A DNA stretch of 64,000 bases from assembly GCF_964340395.1 (NCBI RefSeq), contig NC_135549.1, positions 11,274,842 to 11,338,841 of the forward strand. Direction: 5' to 3'. Positions 59,600 to 64,000 of this stretch are shown piece after piece; positions within the stretch are counted from its first letter, which is position 1, and each line of letters opens with the position of its first letter. This DNA comes from Glandiceps talaboti. Taxonomy: Eukaryota; Hemichordata; Enteropneusta; Spengelidae. The notes under the pieces were generated by a model. It did not search any database and was not told where the DNA came from. It saw only the letters and a list, made by a program, of their open reading frames with translations. The position numbers and the translations under genes are program-made.

Positions 59600-60380
59600 T
59601 ATACGATTTTGTACTATGCAGTGCTGTACATAATTATACTATAATACTATTTCCCTTTGGCCATTGCTTGGCACCTTTATGAACGCTATATCCGTACCGT
59701 ACGTACCGCACTGCACTTCTACACCACAATACATTATATTACACTATACTCTGCTAAACTACGCTACGTATCATTACGCTATGCAATAATGCAACGCTTC
59801 ACTACAGTACCGTGCAGTACAATACACTACAATAATTATAACCCATGCTACATTACTCTTCGCTACAATACAATACAGTGCACATACTTAAAATACATTG
59901 TATTAAACTACACTCCTACTATATGAAACGGACATGTGCACTGTAAGGTACATTATACTGAACTATACAAGCATTGCATTAACACTATACTACTTCATTT
60001 TAGTCTAGTAAACAATATTAATTACAGTCATGTACAAGTGATTGCTTGCACGGTGCACGTGCACATGTACACTGGTGGTATTTGTACTGTAGTGCAATAC
60101 AGAAAACATTACAGTGCACCACACTAGACTGCACTATACTACAGTAAACTACGCCGCGTTACAGTACACTACATCACACTACAATATGCAACATAATATT
60201 CCTCAACATACCACAGTAAATTACACTGTATTAGACCCGCTACAGCATACCTCACCACAATACAGTACAGTACGTACAGTACAGTACAGTATATTATAAG
60301 TACAACACAGTGTAGTGCGATAAAGTACGTGGAGTGCAGTACTGTACAGTAACAGCACAATACAGTAGAGAGTGTGTCAT
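59600..60380. repeat. Degenerate TACAC/CAGTA-rich simple sequence
   Basis: Nearly 0.8 kb is built from overlapping short words such as CTACACTA, ACAGTACA, CATTACA and GTACAGTA, without a fixed long period. It includes the 12-bp palindrome GTGCACGTGCAC near 60053-60064 and a CAGTACAGTACGTACAGTAC palindromic run near 60265. ORFs over it are compositional artefacts. Confidence 0.8.
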
Positions 60381-60986
60381 AAGAGAAACATGTTAACAAG
60401 ATAAAAATATCCAACACAGTCCACACACATCATCTGTCAAAAATCACAGCACAGTACGACTTACACATCATCATGGCATATCTACATGATCTGCGTTTGA
60501 TGGATAGAATCTGTCATTTAAAACACTTTCCATTCCACTATACTGTACATGGACTTTCTATTGAAACACAGTCGAATATGTTTGTCGATTTTCCCAGCCT
60601 ATCCAACGTGGCGCCAACAATGACATATTTTACTGGTCGAGTGTCCTAACATGCATTGATTCCATGGCTGATGTAACCTGCCGCTGTTTTGATTCATATA
60701 CCAAAGAAAAATCGGACATAGAGGGCGCAGGCATTGTTCACGCTATCTCGCCGTGTACCAATATAGACAACAATAATCAGAAGACAAGACGTTGGCGGAA
60801 CAATGGTTAACAATTTGCAAGCAACTCTTACATTTTCAAAAAATTATTACTTAATTTAGTATTTTGAATTATTTGGTTATAAATGTTCCGATTTCACATC
60901 ACTTTTATGTATAAATGTCAATATAGTTTGACGCCATATATTTTCTCGGGGGATGAATCGTAAGATAATCATGACATGATGGCTCA

Positions 60987-60988
<2 letters not shown>
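60381..60988. other. Intergenic, no gene recognised
   Basis: Nothing supportable was seen. Confidence 0.6.
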
Positions 60989-61017
<29 letters not shown>

Positions 61018-61211
61018 TGTATGTATGTGTGCGTGGGAGATGGGATGTGATTAAAACTTTCCCAGATCAGAATGTGGGAATAAGGGTGATGCTCGGTTTG
61101 ATGACCCTACCGACGAACACAGGTTTTCCCCGGGTACTCCAGTTCCCTCCTGCTTCAACACTCGGACACTAAAATAGCCTGGTGACTTTACTTGAATTTC
61201 TGGATTTTATT

Positions 61212-61258
<47 letters not shown>
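60989..61258. repeat. (TATG)n, SINE-like unit and (AAC)n tail
   Basis: (TATG)n at 60989-61028 is followed by about 180 bp containing GGTTTTCCCCGGGTACTCC and TTCCCTCCTGC, then (AAC)n at 61212-61258. The CCGGGTACTCC-GTTCCCTCC module recurs in repeats of many animal genomes (recalled, not checked). A simple-repeat tail fits a SINE-like or pearl-type element. Confidence 0.6.
61206..61211 (-). terminator. Possible poly(A) signal of the glycosyltransferase
   Basis: AATAAA on minus, about 95 nt past the stop codon and inside the SINE-like repeat, just beyond the (GTT)n tract in transcript orientation. Confidence 0.4.
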
Positions 61259-61259
<1 letters not shown>

Positions 61260-61292
61260 AACAGCTGCTGCTACTACTACTACTACTACTAA
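61212..61292. repeat. (AAC)n / (CTG)(CTA)n trinucleotide tracts
   Basis: AAC to 61258, then CTG and CTA repeats to about 61290. These lie within the predicted 3'UTR of the minus-strand glycosyltransferase, ending about 12 bp from its stop codon. Confidence 0.95.
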
Positions 61293-61304
61293 AAGACGAG
61301 AAGT

Positions 61305-62867
61305 CTATATCTGTGAAGTGTTAACGGAGTTTTGCCTATACATACCATGCACACACTTCATATTGTTTTTGAAGATAGAGTATAGAACTCTGTCTTCATA
61401 TTTTGAGATCCCTAAGTCTTCCTCATATCTGTACTGATAATATTCGTCATTAGCACTTGGTAGATGTAAACCACTCACGTCAGCACAAATGGCAACCCGA
61501 AGTTTACCAAGACCGTCCCAGAAAAACTCAAAATGTCCTACTCTTTCGAGTGTTGGATCAAAACCGACTTCACGTACAGAAAGTGTTTTTGCCATAAAGA
61601 AGTTCAGTACGGCATCAGCTAAGTGACACTGAGGAAAACCGTCTACTGGTCCATAATGGTCGACTTTTTCTTCGACACAAAAACCACTTTCGCTGATTTT
61701 TCTGTTGTAAATCTTATGCCATGAAGTCACATCTGCTATACCTGTTACATATTCCACATCAAGTATTCCTGCTACCAGATCAAGGTTAGAGTTTGGTGCC
61801 TCTAGCTTTGAAACAAATTTCTCTAACTTTGTTTTCTCAGTGAATATGAAGTCGTCGTCCACCCAAAAGAAGTACTTTGTCCGAACCTGACTAAGAGCTA
61901 AATTGCGACCGGCGAACCATCCTTCGGCGAAAGGCATTTTATAATAGTGTGTGTAGTGGTCACTTTGTAGGTCACTCCTTTCCTTTGAGTCATCTGCCAC
62001 GATTATTGTAATATTTGGATAAAATGTACGTATACTTCTAATAAGTCTCTTAAGGAGTCTTGGTCTTTGAAACGTTTTGGTTACAATGGTAACTTTTTTA
62101 CTCACGTGATCTTGTACGGACACGCCATATAATCTAGGAAGGTGTTCACGTTTAAGATGGATATTGATATACATGTCAAAATCGAGAAGACGGATTTTAA
62201 CGAGATCTCGAATGTCGACGTCATACTTTGTACCTTGGTATGTTATATTCCTTAAAAGTTCATTCAAGTCAAACAATTCCGCTCCAGACGACACACTGAC
62301 TTTCAAGGTTGAAGAGTTATTTCCAGCAATCGAAATGTATTGATTTATTAAATCCGTCGCTTTTAGCACGCCATACTGTTGAATACACACCAACGTCATT
62401 TCGAAATCTGTCGCTTGAAGCATGTGAATCCAGAATTGCTTATTGATGGACAATCCAATTAATTTTACACCACTTAAGGGTTCAACAGTCAGACCACCAC
62501 CAACGAAGGTGAGAGGTGACATTGCCGGACATACCACCAAAGGTTCTTCCTTCATGGTTATGGTATTGTTCCATTCTAACAATTGTGCAGCACGGCGATT
62601 CTGAGCATCCTTGTCCAGGGGACCATAGTTGCGTTTGCCAGGACAATCACATGTTCTATATATCAACTGTTGTCTGTGTCCCTGAACGATATCTCTTTGT
62701 GACGGACGTGGAGTGTTGAATCTATACACAAAATCACCAACTATATTCATTTTCGACTGTGCCGAAGTTGATCGGCAGTTTGTCAGACGACTCGAACAAT
62801 ACATGTATAGCGATACGATTGTGAGTATCACACACGCCATACACACATGTTGCTTCCAGTTTAACAT
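61305..62867 (-). CDS. B4GALNT1-like beta-1,4-N-acetylgalactosaminyltransferase, 520 aa
   Basis: This is an intact intronless ORF for a Golgi type II membrane enzyme of CAZy family GT12, which transfers GalNAc from UDP-GalNAc to glycolipid or glycan acceptors (GM2/GD2 synthase in vertebrates). Seen: a short cytosolic tail; a signal anchor near 8-24; a stem; and sequons at N100, N183, N184, N207 and N285. The GT-A catalytic region starts near 258 with VTIVTKTFQRP, followed by TIIVADDS (287-294), GWFAGRNLALSQV, and the metal-binding FWVDDDF with the DxD at 337-339. Late blocks are LADAVLNFF, REVGFDPTLERV, HFEFF (445-449) and WDGLGKLRV. The length is close to the vertebrate enzyme (about 530 aa). 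The start ATG has G at -3. Acceptor specificity cannot be read, and B4GALNT2-type activity is possible. Confidence 0.93.
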   Translation of the reverse strand: MLNWKQHVCMACVILTIVSLYMYCSSRLTNCRSTSAQSKMNIVGDFVYRFNTPRPSQRDIVQGHRQQLIYRTCDCPGKRNYGPLDKDAQNRRAAQLLEWNNTITMKEEPLVVCPAMSPLTFVGGGLTVEPLSGVKLIGLSINKQFWIHMLQATDFEMTLVCIQQYGVLKATDLINQYISIAGNNSSTLKVSVSSGAELFDLNELLRNITYQGTKYDVDIRDLVKIRLLDFDMYINIHLKREHLPRLYGVSVQDHVSKKVTIVTKTFQRPRLLKRLIRSIRTFYPNITIIVADDSKERSDLQSDHYTHYYKMPFAEGWFAGRNLALSQVRTKYFFWVDDDFIFTEKTKLEKFVSKLEAPNSNLDLVAGILDVEYVTGIADVTSWHKIYNRKISESGFCVEEKVDHYGPVDGFPQCHLADAVLNFFMAKTLSVREVGFDPTLERVGHFEFFWDGLGKLRVAICADVSGLHLPSANDEYYQYRYEEDLGISKYEDRVLYSIFKNNMKCVHGMYRQNSVNTSQI

Positions 62868-62875
62868 GGCGACAT
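62859..62875 (-). promoter_or_regulatory. Four-codon upstream ORF overlapping the start codon
   Basis: An out-of-frame ATG lies 8 nt before the glycosyltransferase ATG and reads Met-Ser-Pro-Cys-stop, with its stop just past the main start. If this leader is transcribed, it could limit or re-route initiation. Confidence 0.45.
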
Positions 62876-64000
62876 GGGTATCTATGCCAATATCATACTA
62901 AAACGAACAGTCTGGTGTAAATATAAACTAGAGTGACAATAGTGTAGTATTCGTCAGTGGCAATAGACAACACCGGGCTGACACCATATGACACATTATG
63001 TATAAGTATATAAAGGACGTCAGACTAATGGGTGGTCATTTATTAACAGGCTGGGGTGATTTTTGATGGGGGCCATTTTGAAAAAGCACTACTTGCACTT
63101 CGGGAGTATATTTTTCTTTTTGGTCCCGTGTAATGACTCCTCAACAACTTTAATTTGTCAAAATAAGCAACTTCGGGTACTCCTCCCGTACCCTCCCTAA
63201 TATATATATTTCAATATATGCATGCGCCATATGCACTATTTCTAGATATATCAATGTCATCATTTAGTATTTGGTATATTGTATTCAAGAATGGCAAGTT
63301 ATATGTCAGGTTAGGGTTAAGGGTAAGATTAGACCCATCTTTCACATTCTTTAAGTTCAGTAAATTCACCATAGGAACACACTGATCAGGAAACGTAGCA
63401 CTTTACTGTAATTTGAACTGGCTAGTTCAGTGTTACTCAATTTGTCATCATGATAAAAAAAACATTATCGCCTTTGCTACATCTCAGTGTATTAAAGAAA
63501 ACAATAAAACCACAATGTTGAAAATAATGTACAATTATTATTATTTATTGGTATTGATTATAATACACAGCACAGACAAATTATTCATGTACGATTTGAT
63601 TCCACAGTTTGTGATGTCATACTGCAGTGTGTAATACCACTAGAGTTTGGTTTATGTTGAATTCTGTCGACATTTGCTAAATTTATGAAGACCACATTTG
63701 ATAGACGAGTCGTATTAACTGCATGAAATGTTAGAATCTACCGCATATTTACGTTGTGTTCTGAGAGGAATCAATGCACGTTTCACAGATTCTTGATAGA
63801 CATCAAACAAAATATTGTACCAAAAGTTATCTCTGTTTTAAAAAACAATATTTGATAACATTCCAATGGCATATAGTATTACAGCATTAGAGACCCGTAT
63901 AGTTTACACAGAATGTGGTATACAAGTATTGCATTGGGAGCAGGGGATCATTTTGGAAAGTAGTCTTTCCGGGGGGAGGGGGGGGGGGGTTGTCAGTTTG
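62876..64000. other. 5' flank of the glycosyltransferase; poly-G at end
   Basis: A TATATAAAG at 63007-63015 next to GACGTCAG (63016-63023) is promoter-like, but its better orientation is plus, away from the gene. A short TTAGGGTTAAGGGTA stretch lies at 63311-63325. G6-A-G12 sits at 63971-63989. No gene recognised. Confidence 0.4.

Noticed and set aside
63311-63325. Telomere-like TTAGGGTTAAGGG
   Set aside because: Only about two imperfect units; too short to call an interstitial telomeric repeat.

Overview
This is a gene-poor, AT-rich stretch of animal nuclear DNA. It has long microsatellites, many interspersed repeats, a decayed non-LTR retrotransposon, and three convincing protein-coding genes whose coding regions are single uninterrupted ORFs. 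Nothing bacterial, viral or organellar was seen. The gene types (a class A GPCR paralogue pair and a GM2/GD2-synthase-like GT12 glycosyltransferase), a CR1/L2-type LINE with a PHD-like finger, and the repeat style suggest a marine invertebrate, probably a deuterostome. A hemichordate-like genome is my best guess, but this is inference only.

Layout. 1-15.9 kb: intergenic, with a (TA)n tract, several foldbacks and a 70-bp tandem duplication. 15.92-17.96 kb: duplicated block A with GPCR 1 (+ strand, ORF 16501-17580), a predicted 5'UTR intron and a poly(A) signal. 18-37 kb: intergenic, with a 0.4-kb direct duplication holding a perfect hairpin, and long (GA)n, (CA)n, (GAA)n and poly-G tracts. 37.7-40.7 kb: degenerate LINE on the minus strand, in which PHD-like finger, endonuclease, linker, reverse transcriptase and C-terminal domain can all be read through stops and frameshifts. 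41-48.3 kb: a foldback element, a 21-bp minisatellite, a compound (TA)n locus and a 1-kb array of two tandem-repeat units. 51.67-53.75 kb: duplicated block B with GPCR 2 (+ strand, ORF 52281-53342). 53.8-61.3 kb: intergenic, with a kilobase of degenerate TACAC/CAGTA simple sequence and a SINE-like repeat. 61305-62867: intact intronless B4GALNT1-like glycosyltransferase on the minus strand.

The main biological signal is the GPCR pair. The two receptors lie about 36 kb apart in the same orientation inside a homologous block of roughly 2 kb. That block also shares a CCAAT-type upstream element, a predicted 5'UTR intron of nearly identical length (267 and 266 bp), and 3' flank. The TM1-TM2 part is almost identical (7 differences in 186 bp, with an 82-bp perfect run), whereas the next aligned 168 bp differ at 39 positions, which is the pattern expected of recent gene conversion. 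Both receptors lack the conserved TM5 proline and the TM6 tryptophan. No functional link between the receptors and the glycosyltransferase is evident.
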